Notes: generated from the sequence alone by a model not told the origin. 64,000 bases of DNA from Bacteroides clarus YIT 12056 (GCF_900129655.1 NZ_FQWK01000008.1:86959-150958); one strand, 5' to 3'; shown: positions 1-9,213, counted from the first letter of the stretch. Made by a program: numbers and translations.

Positions 1-1
1 A

Positions 2-190
2 AGATTATTATCCAATAAATCGGAAAACAAATCACCGCTTTTCTCCAATCAAGGATTTCTGTTATTCCTCAGAAGCATCTGGCAAACTGTTTATTGTACG
101 GGAAAGTTCACGCAATTTGGAAAAAGTCTCAATTATCATAAACGTTGCATTATGGCACGGAAACTTTTCAAGATGGCAGCAAGCATATAA
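2..190 (+). CDS. possible 3' end of an unidentified gene (partial)
   Basis: The second forward frame is open from the window edge to a TAA at 188-190, giving 62 residues of a C-terminus that ends in a basic stretch (MARKLFKMAASI). I do not recognise the family. An open frame of this length could occur by chance about one time in twenty, so the support is only that no frame on the other strand looks better and that the gene would end well before pdxB. The bases between 191 and 337 hold no gene that I can support; they are the likely pdxB leader. Confidence 0.35.
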   Translation, partial: RLLSNKSENKSPLFSNQGFLLFLRSIWQTVYCTGKFTQFGKSLNYHKRCIMARKLFKMAASI

Positions 191-337
191 AGGCCTCTTT
201 CTGCAAAATTTAGCAAGCGCATTCATCAGTATATAAATTTATGATTTAAACAATTGGTCAAAGGTATGCATTATTACATTAGGAACATCTGTTCTCACGA
301 ATTATTTCTAACTTTGCCTGCAATAAACAAAAGCGTT

Positions 338-1387
338 ATGAAAGTAATTGTCGATAATAAAATACCTTTTATAAAGGAAGCCATCGAAAAAATAGCCGAT
401 GAAGTGGTCTATGCGCCGGGAAAAGACTTCACCCCCTCTCTGGTGAAAGATGCGGATGCACTCATCATCCGCACACGCACTCATTGCAACCGAGGATTAT
501 TGGAGGGCAGTAAAGTAAAGTTTATTGCTACGGCAACCATCGGCTTCGACCACATCGATACGGAATACTGCCGTGAAGCCGGTATTACATGGACGAATGC
601 CCCCGGCTGCAATTCCGCTTCCGTAGCCCAATACCTACATTCATCTTTAATTTTACTGCAAGAATCGAAAGGTATTAATTTATCGGAAGCTACTATTGGC
701 ATCATCGGAGTAGGGAATGTAGGTAGTAAAGTTGCAAAAGTGGCACAAGAATTGGGAATGCGTATCTTACTGAACGACCTTCCTCGTGAAGACAAAGAGG
801 GGAAACAGAACTTTTCATCCCTGCAAACACTTGCAAAAGAATGTAACGTACTCACTTTCCACGTACCTTTATATAAAGAAGGTAAATACAGAACCTACCA
901 TCTGGCCGACACAGCCTTTTTCCAATCATTAAAGCAAAAACCCGTCATCATTAACACCTCACGCGGAGAAGTAATCGAAACCGATGCACTGCTGAACGCT
1001 TTGGAAACAAAACTGATTTCAGACGCTATCATCGATGTTTGGGAAAATGAACCGGCTATAAACCTCACCCTATTAAAGAAGGTATTCCTCGGTACACCGC
1101 ACATCGCCGGTTATTCGGCAGACGGTAAAGCCAATGCAACCCGTATGTCGCTGGATGCTCTATGCCGGTATTTCAATATACAGGCGGACTATCAGATTAT
1201 TCCTCCTGCCCCAAGCCAACCGCAAATTACGGCAGAAACCTTGTCAGATGCCTATTTGCAAATATATGATCCCCGACAAGATAGTAATGCACTCAAAACA
1301 CATCCGGAATTATTTGAAAAGTTACGGGGGGACTACCCTCTAAGAAGAGAAAAAAAAGCATACACAATTCTGAACCATTCGGAATAA
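338..1387 (+). CDS. pdxB: 4-phosphoerythronate dehydrogenase PdxB
   Basis: D-2-hydroxyacid dehydrogenase that oxidises 4-phospho-D-erythronate in the DXP-dependent route to pyridoxal phosphate; cytosolic. The NAD-binding glycine motif GVGNVGSKVA is visible near residues 123-132. The three catalytic positions of the 2-hydroxyacid dehydrogenase fold follow in order: Arg in TSRGEVI, Glu in VWENEP and His in TPHIAGYS. A PdxB-type dimerisation tail follows the last motif. I chose the ATG at 338 because the protein then starts MKVIVDNKIPF, as PdxB normally does; an upstream ATG at 254 would add 28 residues with no family similarity. Length 349 residues, near the usual 350-380. Confidence 0.9.
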   Translation: MKVIVDNKIPFIKEAIEKIADEVVYAPGKDFTPSLVKDADALIIRTRTHCNRGLLEGSKVKFIATATIGFDHIDTEYCREAGITWTNAPGCNSASVAQYLHSSLILLQESKGINLSEATIGIIGVGNVGSKVAKVAQELGMRILLNDLPREDKEGKQNFSSLQTLAKECNVLTFHVPLYKEGKYRTYHLADTAFFQSLKQKPVIINTSRGEVIETDALLNALETKLISDAIIDVWENEPAINLTLLKKVFLGTPHIAGYSADGKANATRMSLDALCRYFNIQADYQIIPPAPSQPQITAETLSDAYLQIYDPRQDSNALKTHPELFEKLRGDYPLRREKKAYTILNHSE

Positions 1388-1419
1388 TATGTCGCTTCTC
1401 TTAGAAATCGTATTCCGAA
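1378..1419. terminator. possible bidirectional terminator between pdxB and purN
   Basis: A perfect 9-bp inverted repeat (TTCGGAATA at 1378-1386, TATTCCGAA at 1411-1419) spans the pdxB stop codon between two convergent genes. There is no clear T-run, so the call is weak. Confidence 0.3.
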
Positions 1420-1425
1420 AGGCTA

Positions 1426-2001
1426 TCAGCGCACTTCCGACAACAAACTGTCGATAACCTTCGGATAATACTCATACTCCAGCGCATGTACTTTCTTTGC
1501 TACATCCCCTGCTGTATCCTCCGCCACAACAGGACATTTGTACTGTACTATAATTTCGCCTTCATCGAAATGTTCATTTAAATAATGTATGGTAATACCG
1601 GTTTCTGTTTCACCGGCAGCCACTACTGCTTCATGCACCCGATCACCATACATCCCCTTACCGCCAAACTTAGGCAATAAGGAAGGATGAATATTTATAA
1701 TTTTATTAGGATAAGCATGCAAGATACAGTCCGGCACACGTGCAAGGAAACCGGCAAGGACGATAAAGTCGATTCCTCTATTTTCCAACAAAGACAATAC
1801 AGCTGTCCCGTCCATCCATTCGGCCTTGCCCATACAGGCGAACGGAACATTCAGACTACGTGCACGTTCCAAAACAAAGGCACTCTCTCTATTAGTCAAA
1901 ACCAGCTCTACGTTCACCAATTCGCTATTTTGGAAATAACGGATGATATTCTCTGCATTTGTCCCGTTACCGGAAGCAAAAATAGCAATGTTTTTACTCA
2001 T
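1426..2001 (-). CDS. purN: phosphoribosylglycinamide formyltransferase PurN
   Basis: Transfers the formyl group of 10-formyltetrahydrofolate to GAR in the third step of de novo purine synthesis. The N-terminus has the phosphate-binding ASGNGTNAEN motif. The catalytic triad of the family is present: Asn and His in INIHPSLLP and Asp in the HFDEGEI segment. The start at 2001 gives MSKNIAIFASGNG, the normal PurN beginning; an in-frame ATG at 2052 would add 17 unrelated residues and run into the acpP promoter region. Length 191 residues, typical. It is divergent from acpP and convergent with pdxB. Confidence 0.93.
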   Translation of the reverse strand: MSKNIAIFASGNGTNAENIIRYFQNSELVNVELVLTNRESAFVLERARSLNVPFACMGKAEWMDGTAVLSLLENRGIDFIVLAGFLARVPDCILHAYPNKIINIHPSLLPKFGGKGMYGDRVHEAVVAAGETETGITIHYLNEHFDEGEIIVQYKCPVVAEDTAGDVAKKVHALEYEYYPKVIDSLLSEVR

Positions 2002-2067
2002 AAACCCTCCAATCCCTGCACAAAACCGTGAAAAATGTGCAAAAATGTGCATTTAATTCATCAAATA

Positions 2068-2099
2068 TTTGCGAGGAATGATAAATATTCATTCCTTTG
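2068..2099 (+). promoter_or_regulatory. acpP promoter (Bacteroides type)
   Basis: A TTTG at 2068-2071 and a TTCCTTTG box at 2092-2099, about 20 bp apart, approximate the Bacteroides -33 (TTTG) and -7 (TAnnTTTG) pattern. This leaves a leader of roughly 45 nt before the acpP ATG at 2151. Confidence 0.55.
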
Positions 2100-2150
2100 C
2101 ACCGCAAATTTAAAGAAATAAAACTAATTATTAATTAAAAACTTAAAGTT

Positions 2151-2387
2151 ATGTCTGAAATTGCATCAAGAGTGAAAGCGATTATCGTCGACAAATTAGG
2201 CGTTGAAGAATCAGAAGTTACTAACGAAGCTAGCTTCACTAACGATTTGGGAGCAGATTCTCTTGACACTGTAGAACTTATCATGGAATTCGAAAAAGAA
2301 TTCGGTATCTCTATTCCTGATGACCAAGCTGAGAAGATTGGTACTGTAGGCGATGCTGTATCTTATATCGAAGAACACGCTAAGTAA
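2151..2387 (+). CDS. acpP: acyl carrier protein AcpP
   Basis: Carries growing acyl chains on a 4'-phosphopantetheine arm for fatty acid and lipid A synthesis. The modification site is Ser37 in the DSL motif of [15 protein letters not shown]. The protein is 78 residues and strongly acidic, as expected. It is the first gene of an acpP-fabF-rnc cluster and lies 23 bp before fabF, so the two are probably cotranscribed. The ATG at 2151 follows an A-rich leader with no strong Shine-Dalgarno sequence, normal for this phylum. Confidence 0.97.
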   Translation: MSEIASRVKAIIVDKLGVEESEVTNEASFTNDLGADSLDTVELIMEFEKEFGISIPDDQAEKIGTVGDAVSYIEEHAK

Positions 2388-2410
2388 TCTTAATCCATTC
2401 ATTTCTTAGT

Positions 2411-3673
2411 ATGGAATTAAAAAGAGTTGTAGTAACAGGTCTTGGCGCCATTACTCCCATTGGCAACACAGTACCCGAATTTTGGGAAAATCTCGTGAAT
2501 GGGGTTAGTGGAGCGGGGCCTATTACTCATTTCGACGCATCGCTTTTCAAGACCCAATTCGCATGCGAAGTGAAGAACTTTGATGCCAATCAATATATCG
2601 ACCGCAAAGAGGCTCGCAAGATGGACTTGTACACTCAATATGCCATCGGTGTAGCCAAGCAAGCGGTAGAAGATTCCGGTCTTGATGTCGAAAATGAGGA
2701 TTTGAACAAAATCGGCGTCATCTTTGGTGCCGGTATTGGTGGAATCCGTACATTTGAAGAAGAAGCAGGTAACTATGCCCTCCATAAAGAAAACGGTCCC
2801 AAGTTCAATCCGTTCTTCATCCCGAAGATGATTTCGGATATTGCTGCCGGACAAATTTCTATTCTGTACGGTTTTCATGGTCCTAACTACGCGACTTGCT
2901 CCGCATGCGCCACTTCTACCAATGCTATCGCTGACGCATTCAACCTCATCCGTTTGGGTAAGGCTAACGCTATCATCAGCGGTGGTTCGGAAGCAGCTAT
3001 TGCCGCTTGTGGTGTAGGTGGTTTCAATGCCATGCATGCTTTATCTACCCGTAATGACTCTCCGGAAACCGCATCTCGCCCGTTCAGCGCGAGCCGCGAC
3101 GGTTTCATCATGGGTGAAGGCGGCGGATGTCTGGTTCTTGAGGAACTGGAACACGCTAAAGCACGTGGTGCCAAGATTTATGCAGAGGTTGCCGGTGTGG
3201 GAATGTCTGCCGACGCTCATCACTTAACCGCTTCTCATCCGGAAGGTTTGGGAGCCAAACTGGTAATGACAAATGCATTGGAAGATGCAGAAATGAAACC
3301 CGAAGAAGTAGATTACATCAATGTTCATGGTACATCTACTCCTGTCGGTGATATCTCGGAAGTGAAAGCTATCCAAGAGGTATTCGGAAAACATGCCTAC
3401 GAGTTGAATATCAGCTCCACCAAATCCATGACAGGTCACTTGCTGGGTGCTGCCGGTGCGGTAGAGGCTATTGCAAGTATACTTGCCATCCAAAACGGCA
3501 TTGTTCCTCCGACTATCAATCACGAAGAGGGTGATAACGACGAAAACATCGACTATGACCTGAACTTTACGTTCAACAAGGCTCAGAAGCGTGAAGTGAA
3601 CGTGGCTTTATCCAATACTTTTGGATTCGGCGGTCATAACGCATGTGTTATTTTCAAGAAATACGCAGAATAA
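2411..3673 (+). CDS. fabF: 3-oxoacyl-ACP synthase II FabF
   Basis: Condenses malonyl-ACP with acyl-ACP in fatty acid elongation. The Cys-His-His triad of the KAS family is complete: Cys166 in the SACATS nucleophile motif, one His in INVHGTSTPVGD and the other in KSMTGHLLGAAG. The C-terminal NTFGFGGHNACVIF motif is also present. Length is 420 residues, normal for FabF. It follows acpP by 23 bp and precedes rnc by 7 bp, a typical Bacteroides arrangement linking carrier, synthase and RNase III. Confidence 0.96.
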   Translation: MELKRVVVTGLGAITPIGNTVPEFWENLVNGVSGAGPITHFDASLFKTQFACEVKNFDANQYIDRKEARKMDLYTQYAIGVAKQAVEDSGLDVENEDLNKIGVIFGAGIGGIRTFEEEAGNYALHKENGPKFNPFFIPKMISDIAAGQISILYGFHGPNYATCSACATSTNAIADAFNLIRLGKANAIISGGSEAAIAACGVGGFNAMHALSTRNDSPETASRPFSASRDGFIMGEGGGCLVLEELEHAKARGAKIYAEVAGVGMSADAHHLTASHPEGLGAKLVMTNALEDAEMKPEEVDYINVHGTSTPVGDISEVKAIQEVFGKHAYELNISSTKSMTGHLLGAAGAVEAIASILAIQNGIVPPTINHEEGDNDENIDYDLNFTFNKAQKREVNVALSNTFGFGGHNACVIFKKYAE

Positions 3674-3680
3674 TACGGTC

Positions 3681-4628
3681 GTGTTACGTAACCAAATAGA
3701 CAAAATAAGGCTCTTATTCCGTAAGGATAGAGAGTCTTATTTTTGTTTTTACAGGATACTTGGTTTTTTTCCCCGTGATATTCGGTTCTATCAGCAGGCT
3801 CTACTGCATAAATCCACCTCTGTCCGCTCCGAGAAAGGACGTCCGTTAAACAACGAGCGATTGGAATTTTTGGGTGACGCCATCTTGGACGCCATCGTAG
3901 GAGACATTGTATACAAGCACTTCGAAGGCCGTCGTGAAGGTTTTCTTACCAATACCCGTTCTAAAATCGTGCAACGGGAAACCTTGAACAAACTGGCCGT
4001 AGAAATAGGACTGGACAAACTTGTCAAGTATTCCACCCGTTCTTCGTCACACAACAGCTATATGTACGGCAACGCCTTCGAAGCATTTATCGGAGCTATC
4101 TATTTGGACCAAGGCTACGAACGTTGCAAGCAGTTCATGGAGAAAAAAATCCTCAAGAACTACATCGACCTCGACAAGATGTCACGCAAGGAAGTCAACT
4201 TCAAATCCAAACTTATCGAATGGAGCCAGAAAAACAAAATGGAGGTTTCCTTTGAGTTGATAGAACAGTTCCTCGACAGGGATTACAACCCGATGTTTCA
4301 CACAGAAGTTCGCATAGAAAGCCTTTCTGCCGGCACAGGTACGGGCTATTCCAAAAAAGAGTCACAGCAAAACGCCGCACAAATGGCATTGAAAAAAATC
4401 AAGAACGACGAAGCCTTCAAAGAAGCCATTGAAACTGCCAAAATACAGAACCACGCGGCAAAGGAAGATATTGCAGCAGAGGAAAACGAAACCGTCACAG
4501 AAAATACTCCCGTTGCAGAGACATCAGAGGTTCTCGAAGTTACGGATAATACAGAACCTACGGATACTGTACAAGATACAGCCAAATCACCCGAAACAAA
4601 TCCCCATACGCTTACCCTGAACGACTAA
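3681..4628 (+). CDS. rnc: ribonuclease III
   Basis: Endonuclease for double-stranded RNA, acting in rRNA maturation and mRNA turnover. The RNase III signature is NNERLEFLGDAILDAIVGD, followed by the second acidic site around GNAFEAFIGAIYLDQGYE, then a double-stranded RNA binding domain ending in the KKESQQNAAQMALKKIK helix. I chose the GTG at 3681, 7 bp after fabF: it yields VLRNQIDKIRLLFRKDRES, which matches my memory of Bacteroides homologues; an earlier TTG lies inside fabF. At 315 residues it is much longer than the ~226-residue E. coli enzyme, with about 35 extra N-terminal residues and about 65 acidic Thr/Glu/Pro-rich C-terminal residues. Its last 42 bp overlap the end of the convergent pfkA gene. 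Confidence 0.92.
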   Translation: MLRNQIDKIRLLFRKDRESYFCFYRILGFFPRDIRFYQQALLHKSTSVRSEKGRPLNNERLEFLGDAILDAIVGDIVYKHFEGRREGFLTNTRSKIVQRETLNKLAVEIGLDKLVKYSTRSSSHNSYMYGNAFEAFIGAIYLDQGYERCKQFMEKKILKNYIDLDKMSRKEVNFKSKLIEWSQKNKMEVSFELIEQFLDRDYNPMFHTEVRIESLSAGTGTGYSKKESQQNAAQMALKKIKNDEAFKEAIETAKIQNHAAKEDIAAEENETVTENTPVAETSEVLEVTDNTEPTDTVQDTAKSPETNPHTLTLND

Positions 4629-5597
4629 ATCATGGTCTTCAGTCACTAATTTGAGTTTTCCGGCTATCTCCTCCAGAGGCGCGGAAGATATTTCATTCCC
4701 TTTCAACGTTACCATACGTCCAAACTGCCCTCCTGCAATCAATTCCGTAGCATGACCACCCATACGGGTCGACAAATTGCGGTCAAAAGGCGTAGGCGAA
4801 CCACCGCGCTGAATATAGCCCAAAACAGTCTCACGTGTTTCAATACCCGTTTCGTATTCAATCTCTTGTGCGATATATTCAGCTGCGCGTTTCCTGCCAT
4901 CCGTCTGAATCCCCTCGGCAACCACAACAATAGAATAAGGCTTCCCCTTCTTCAGACGATTCAAAATCGTATCGCCTATATTATGGATATTATAAGAAAG
5001 CTCGGGAATTAAAATCACATCACCGCCACCGGCCATACCGGAGTACAGCGCAATCCAGCCCGCTTTATGCCCCATCACCTCTATCACCATCACCCGCTTG
5101 TGCGAACTGGCGGTAGAGTGTAACCGGTCTATGGCATCCGTAGCAATACTGACGGCAGAATCAAAGCCGAAAGAGAAATCGGTTCCCCAAATGTCATTAT
5201 CAATGGTCTTAGGTACGGAAACGATATTCAATCCCATAGCAGCCAGCTTGGCAGCTGTTTTCTGCGTGCCGTTACCGCCGATACAGACTATGCAGTCCAG
5301 CCCCAGCTCCTTTACATTCTGTTCTATCAGAGCAGGTTTGTCTACATCGGATACCACCCCGTTTTTCTTAAACGGCTTTTCACGGGAAGTACCCAACATC
5401 GTACCGCCCAGATTCAATAATCCCGACAGAGACTTGTCCGTAAACGACTCCACATCTTTTGTCAACAGTCCTTGAAAACCGCTATGGATACCTACCACCT
5501 CCATTCCGTAGTAATTGATGGCGGTTTTACAAACGCCGCGAATAGTTGCATTGATACCGGGGCAATCCCCGCCTGAAGTCAGAATACCGATTCTCAT
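4587..5597 (-). CDS. pfkA: 6-phosphofructokinase, group III-like
   Basis: Phosphorylates fructose 6-phosphate to fructose 1,6-bisphosphate. The N-terminal GGDCPGINA loop, the catalytic TIDND (Asp133) and the sugar-binding EVMGHKAGWIA and YIQRGGSPTPFDR motifs are all present. The phosphoryl donor site is unusual: GGNG (Asn109, Gly110) replaces GGDG, and Lys130 precedes TIDND where ATP-dependent enzymes have Gly. In this family Gly at the first position goes with ATP and Lys at the second with pyrophosphate, so donor preference cannot be read off; I infer a group III, mixed-type enzyme. Length 336 residues. It is divergent from the GH3 gene, 129 bp apart. Confidence 0.9.
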   Translation of the reverse strand: MRIGILTSGGDCPGINATIRGVCKTAINYYGMEVVGIHSGFQGLLTKDVESFTDKSLSGLLNLGGTMLGTSREKPFKKNGVVSDVDKPALIEQNVKELGLDCIVCIGGNGTQKTAAKLAAMGLNIVSVPKTIDNDIWGTDFSFGFDSAVSIATDAIDRLHSTASSHKRVMVIEVMGHKAGWIALYSGMAGGGDVILIPELSYNIHNIGDTILNRLKKGKPYSIVVVAEGIQTDGRKRAAEYIAQEIEYETGIETRETVLGYIQRGGSPTPFDRNLSTRMGGHATELIAGGQFGRMVTLKGNEISSAPLEEIAGKLKLVTEDHDLVVQGKRMGICFG

Positions 5598-5690
5598 GAT
5601 GTTTTAGTTTAAATTACGGTTCTTTTCACCTATACGGACGTAAAGATAGAAAAAAAAGAGAAAAAAGATAGAGATGCCGATAAATAAGAT

Positions 5691-5698
5691 TATTTTTG
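5691..5698 (+). promoter_or_regulatory. -7 box upstream of the GH3 gene
   Basis: TATTTTTG fits TAnnTTTG and lies 28 nt before the ATG at 5727. No clear -33 TTTG is seen. Confidence 0.5.
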
Positions 5699-5726
5699 CG
5701 CACTTAAACAGATTTCAATAAGAACG

Positions 5727-7244
5727 ATGAATATTACAAAATTTCTGAATAAAGTATACTTCACCCCCCGCTTGAAAGAAATCGAACTGTATACCGACCA
5801 TGCAAGCGAACTGCAAGCAGGTGTTCTGAGACGTTTGGTACGCATGGCCGCCAATACGGAATGGGGAAAGAAATATGACTACGCTTCTATTCGTACTTAT
5901 GAAGATTTCAAAAAACGCCTTCCTATACAAACTTACGAAGAAATCAAACCTTATGTAGCCCGTTTGCGTGCCGGTGAGCAGAATCTGCTATGGCCTTCGG
6001 AAATACGCTGGTTTGCCAAGTCTTCAGGAACCACCAATGATAAAAGTAAATTCTTACCTGTCAGCAAAGAATCTCTGCAAGATACTCATTATCAAGGCGG
6101 GAAAGATGCCGTCTCCATCTATTTGGGAATAAATCCCGAAAGCCGCTTTTTCTCCGGAAAAGGATTGATTCTCGGTGGCAGTCACAGCCCTAATCTAAAC
6201 TCCAATCATAGTCTGGTGGGCGACTTGTCCGCCATCCTGATACAGAACGTACACCCGCTGGTCAACCACATTCGCGTACCAAGCAAGGAAATCGCTCTGA
6301 TGAGCGAGTTCGAACCCAAAATGGAAGCCATAGCCAGCAGCACGCTTCATACCAACGTCACCAATCTTTCGGGTGTACCTTCCTGGATGCTGGTACTTAT
6401 CAAACATATACTCGAGAAAACCGGAAAACAGTCTTTAGAGGAAGTATGGCCTAATCTGGAAGTATTCTTCCATGGCGGAGTAGCTTTTACTCCTTACCGG
6501 GAGCAATACAGACAGGTTATCAAAAGCTCCAAGATGCACTATATAGAAACATACAATGCGTCCGAAGGCTATTTTGGCACACAGAACGACCCGAACGATC
6601 CGGCTATGCTGCTGATGATCGATTACGGTATCTTCTATGAGTTTATTCCATTGGAAGATGTCGGTAAGGAAAATCCTCGTATCTGTTGTCTGGAAGAAGT
6701 GGAACTCAATAAAAACTACGCAATGGTTATCTCCACTTCTGCCGGGCTTTGGCGTTATATGATTGGAGATACTGTGAAGTTCACCGGTAACCACCCGTAT
6801 AAATTCGTCATTACCGGACGTACTAAGCATTTCATCAACGCTTTCGGCGAAGAACTGATTGTAGACAATGCGGAAAAAGGGCTGACTAAAGCCTGCGCTG
6901 CCACGGGAGCACAAATTATAGACTATTCCGCCGCTCCTGTTTTTATGGACGAACATGCCAAATGCCGTCATCAATGGCTGATTGAGTTTGCTCAAATGCC
7001 GGATAGTCCGGAGAAATTTGCCCAAATACTGGATGACACCCTCAAAGAAGTAAACTCCGATTATGAAGCTAAACGACAGAACGACTTGGCTTTGCAGCCA
7101 TTAGAGATAATTGTCGCTCGCAAAGGCCTGTTCCATGATTGGTTGGACAGTAAAGGCAAGCTTGGCGGACAACATAAGGTACCGCGCCTCAGTAACACGA
7201 GGGAACATATTGAGGAAATGTTGAAACTCAATTTCAAAGAATAA
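5727..7244 (+). CDS. GH3 auxin-responsive promoter family protein
   Basis: Member of the GH3 acyl-adenylating superfamily, named after plant enzymes that conjugate amino acids to jasmonate or auxin; the bacterial substrate is unknown. The ATP-binding [15 protein letters not shown] motif lies near residue 97-111. The YNASEGYFG motif and the [10 protein letters not shown] segment with the downstream [14 protein letters not shown] hinge are typical of adenylate-forming enzymes. Length is 505 residues, usual for the Bacteroidetes members. No signal peptide is visible, so it is probably cytosolic. Its 3' end overlaps mnmA by 11 bp on the opposite strand. No neighbour suggests a pathway. Confidence 0.85.
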   Translation: MNITKFLNKVYFTPRLKEIELYTDHASELQAGVLRRLVRMAANTEWGKKYDYASIRTYEDFKKRLPIQTYEEIKPYVARLRAGEQNLLWPSEIRWFAKSSGTTNDKSKFLPVSKESLQDTHYQGGKDAVSIYLGINPESRFFSGKGLILGGSHSPNLNSNHSLVGDLSAILIQNVHPLVNHIRVPSKEIALMSEFEPKMEAIASSTLHTNVTNLSGVPSWMLVLIKHILEKTGKQSLEEVWPNLEVFFHGGVAFTPYREQYRQVIKSSKMHYIETYNASEGYFGTQNDPNDPAMLLMIDYGIFYEFIPLEDVGKENPRICCLEEVELNKNYAMVISTSAGLWRYMIGDTVKFTGNHPYKFVITGRTKHFINAFGEELIVDNAEKGLTKACAATGAQIIDYSAAPVFMDEHAKCRHQWLIEFAQMPDSPEKFAQILDDTLKEVNSDYEAKRQNDLALQPLEIIVARKGLFHDWLDSKGKLGGQHKVPRLSNTREHIEEMLKLNFKE

Positions 7245-8286
7245 TACCACCGCCCAACAGCAAGCCGGTTGCATCATAGAAAGCGGCGGCTTGCCCCGGA
7301 GCGATAGACTCCAACGGTTCCAACAACGATACTCGCAGATGTCCGTCCCCTTCCAAAGTAACCATACAACGGTTTGCTTGTTTACGATAGCGTATCTTTA
7401 CGATCACTGTCTCCGCCCCTAACACCCGATGTGTACTGATAAGGTTCCAGTCCTTAAGATACATTTCATTTTTATACAGGGAGGCAAGCGGTGCAAGTAC
7501 CACCTCGTTCGTGTCCATTTTGATTTCCTTCACAAATACGGCACGATTCAGATGAAGCCCCAGTCCACGCCGCTGACCTATCGTATAGAAAGGATATCCT
7601 TCATGCCATCCTAATATTTCCCCCTTTTCATCGAGAAAATGTCCCCTGCCCGGAAGCTGTTCCGCAGGGACTTCACGTTTCAAGAAAGAACGATAGTCCA
7701 ACGGACAGAAACACACTCCTATACTGTCTTTCTTAGTGGCGACACGCATAAATCCACGTCCAGCGGCATAAGCACGTGCCTCCTCCTTTGTCATATCCCC
7801 CATCGGGAGTAACATTCGTTTCAGGATATCTTGCTTCAAACCCCACAAAAAGAAAGTCTGATCCTTATCTCTGTCGGCTGCCGGAGCGATATAATAGGTG
7901 TCCTCTAAAAGGAGTTTACGTACGTAATGTCCGGTAGAAATCCAATAAATTCCCTTTTCATCGGCTATTTCCGCCAAAAGCTTCCATTTCAGCTCATTAT
8001 TGCAAAGGATGCAGGGAACAGGAGTATGCCCCGCCAGGTATTCATCTATAAAATAGCGAATAATACGTTCACGGAAAAGCTTCCTCGCATCATATATAAT
8101 ATGCTCAATACCCAGTCTATCAGCCAGCGTACGGGCATCTTCCAGATATTCCGCTTTTCCATCCGCCTCATAAAAACGAAAGGTAACCCCCGTTACTTCA
8201 TAGCCGGCCTCCTGCAATTTCATAGCAGTCACAGAACTATCCGTGCCGCCGCTCATACCCAATAATACACGTTCTTTTGAGTTCAT
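7234..8286 (-). CDS. mnmA: tRNA 2-thiouridylase MnmA
   Basis: Uses ATP and persulfide sulfur to form 2-thiouridine at tRNA wobble position 34. The PP-loop is GMSGGTDSS, with Thr where most MnmA have Val. Both working cysteines can be placed: one in [11 protein letters not shown] and one in [13 protein letters not shown]. The C-terminal barrel with GQRRGLGL is present. The start at 8286 gives [14 protein letters not shown]; an in-frame ATG at 8307 would add seven residues. Length 350 residues. Bacteroides often carry more than one mnmA, so which paralogue this is cannot be decided here. A TATTTTTG box ends only 4 nt before the chosen ATG. Confidence 0.9.
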   Translation of the reverse strand: MNSKERVLLGMSGGTDSSVTAMKLQEAGYEVTGVTFRFYEADGKAEYLEDARTLADRLGIEHIIYDARKLFRERIIRYFIDEYLAGHTPVPCILCNNELKWKLLAEIADEKGIYWISTGHYVRKLLLEDTYYIAPAADRDKDQTFFLWGLKQDILKRMLLPMGDMTKEEARAYAAGRGFMRVATKKDSIGVCFCPLDYRSFLKREVPAEQLPGRGHFLDEKGEILGWHEGYPFYTIGQRRGLGLHLNRAVFVKEIKMDTNEVVLAPLASLYKNEMYLKDWNLISTHRVLGAETVIVKIRYRKQANRCMVTLEGDGHLRVSLLEPLESIAPGQAAAFYDATGLLLGGGIIL

Positions 8287-8290
8287 GCTG

Positions 8291-8298
8291 CAAAAATA
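8291..8298 (-). promoter_or_regulatory. -7 box abutting the mnmA start
   Basis: On the minus strand TATTTTTG is separated from the mnmA ATG by only CAGC. If used, the transcript would have essentially no leader. Confidence 0.4.
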
Positions 8299-8320
8299 GT
8301 ATTTCATCCTGAGAAAACTC

Positions 8321-8328
8321 TATCTTTG
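8321..8328 (+). promoter_or_regulatory. -7 box upstream of the HAD phosphatase gene
   Basis: TATCTTTG, fitting TAnnTTTG, lies 31 nt before the ATG at 8360. It faces away from the mnmA box at 8291-8298. Confidence 0.5.
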
Positions 8329-8359
8329 TCACTTTCAAAAAAATAATCAATTTCAAACC

Positions 8360-9181
8360 ATGAGACAAGACTATCGCCTGCTCGTCCTCGACCTGGATGG
8401 CACCCTGACTAATTCGAAGAAAGAAATATCACCACGCAACCTTCGTACTCTACTGCGTCTGCAACAAAGCGGCGTACGCCTGGTGCTGGCTTCCGGCCGT
8501 CCCACCTACGGTATTACTCCCCTGGCAGAACAGTTACAAATGAAAGAACACAACGGGTACATTCTTTCCTACAATGGCGGAGAAATCATAAACTGGAACA
8601 CCGGCGAACTACTATACAAAAACCTGCTTCCCGATGAAGTGCTTCCTATCCTTTATGAAACCGCTATTGACAACCGGCAAACCATCCTCACCTACGACAA
8701 TGAGTTCATCCTCACCGAAAATCCCGACGACCCATATGTCAAGAAAGAAGCATTCCTCAACAAAATGCAGGTGCGACGCGTAGATAACTTTCTGCAAGAG
8801 ACGCCCCGCCCCCTTCCCAAATGCCTCATCGTAGGCGAACCGGAACAACTCATAAATACGGAAACCGAACTCAGCCTGCGTCTGCAAAGGCAAATCAGCG
8901 TATACCGTTCGGAACCTTATTTTCTCGAACTCGTACCGTTAGGCATAGACAAAGCCCGCTCTCTCGCCGTATTGCTGGAAAAAACAGGTATCACCCGCGA
9001 AGAAATGATAGCCATGGGGGACGGTTACAATGACCTCAGCATGATAAAATATGCCGGACTCGGCATAGCCATGGGAAATGCGCAGGAACCTGTCAAAGCA
9101 GCGGCGGATTACATTGCTCCAGGCAATGACGAAGATGGAGTAGCCATAGCCGTAGAACAACACTTCCTACATGCTTTTTAG
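8360..9181 (+). CDS. Cof-type HAD phosphatase
   Basis: Haloacid dehalogenase superfamily, class IIB, the group that dephosphorylates sugar phosphates and related small metabolites. Motif I is LDLDGTLTNSK with the nucleophile and acid/base aspartates near residues 11 and 13. Motif II is the Ser in LASGRPT, motif III the Lys in GIDKARSL, and motif IV is MGDGYNDLSMI. The region between motifs II and III is the Cof-type cap. Length 273 residues, typical, with no signal peptide. It has its own -7 box and is followed by cysS 71 bp later. The substrate is not predictable. Confidence 0.88.
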   Translation: MRQDYRLLVLDLDGTLTNSKKEISPRNLRTLLRLQQSGVRLVLASGRPTYGITPLAEQLQMKEHNGYILSYNGGEIINWNTGELLYKNLLPDEVLPILYETAIDNRQTILTYDNEFILTENPDDPYVKKEAFLNKMQVRRVDNFLQETPRPLPKCLIVGEPEQLINTETELSLRLQRQISVYRSEPYFLELVPLGIDKARSLAVLLEKTGITREEMIAMGDGYNDLSMIKYAGLGIAMGNAQEPVKAAADYIAPGNDEDGVAIAVEQHFLHAF

Positions 9182-9213
9182 AACAGATAGCCCTAATTTA
9201 CAAATATTTGTTA

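Noticed and set aside
62..139. 25-codon minus-strand open frame near the left edge
   Set aside because: Too short, no context, and it competes with the longer plus-strand frame; no support beyond an ATG and a stop.
254..337. Upstream ATG at 254 as the pdxB start
   Set aside because: The added 28 residues do not resemble PdxB; the ATG at 338 begins exactly at the conserved first strand.
3621..3680. Earlier TTG start for rnc inside fabF
   Set aside because: It adds 20 residues in the overlap with fabF; the GTG at 3681 gives the expected N-terminus directly after fabF.
7234..8286. Thr in the mnmA PP-loop (SGGTDSS) as loss of function
   Set aside because: The Ser, Gly and Asp residues and both working cysteines are present, and Thr for Val is a mild change.
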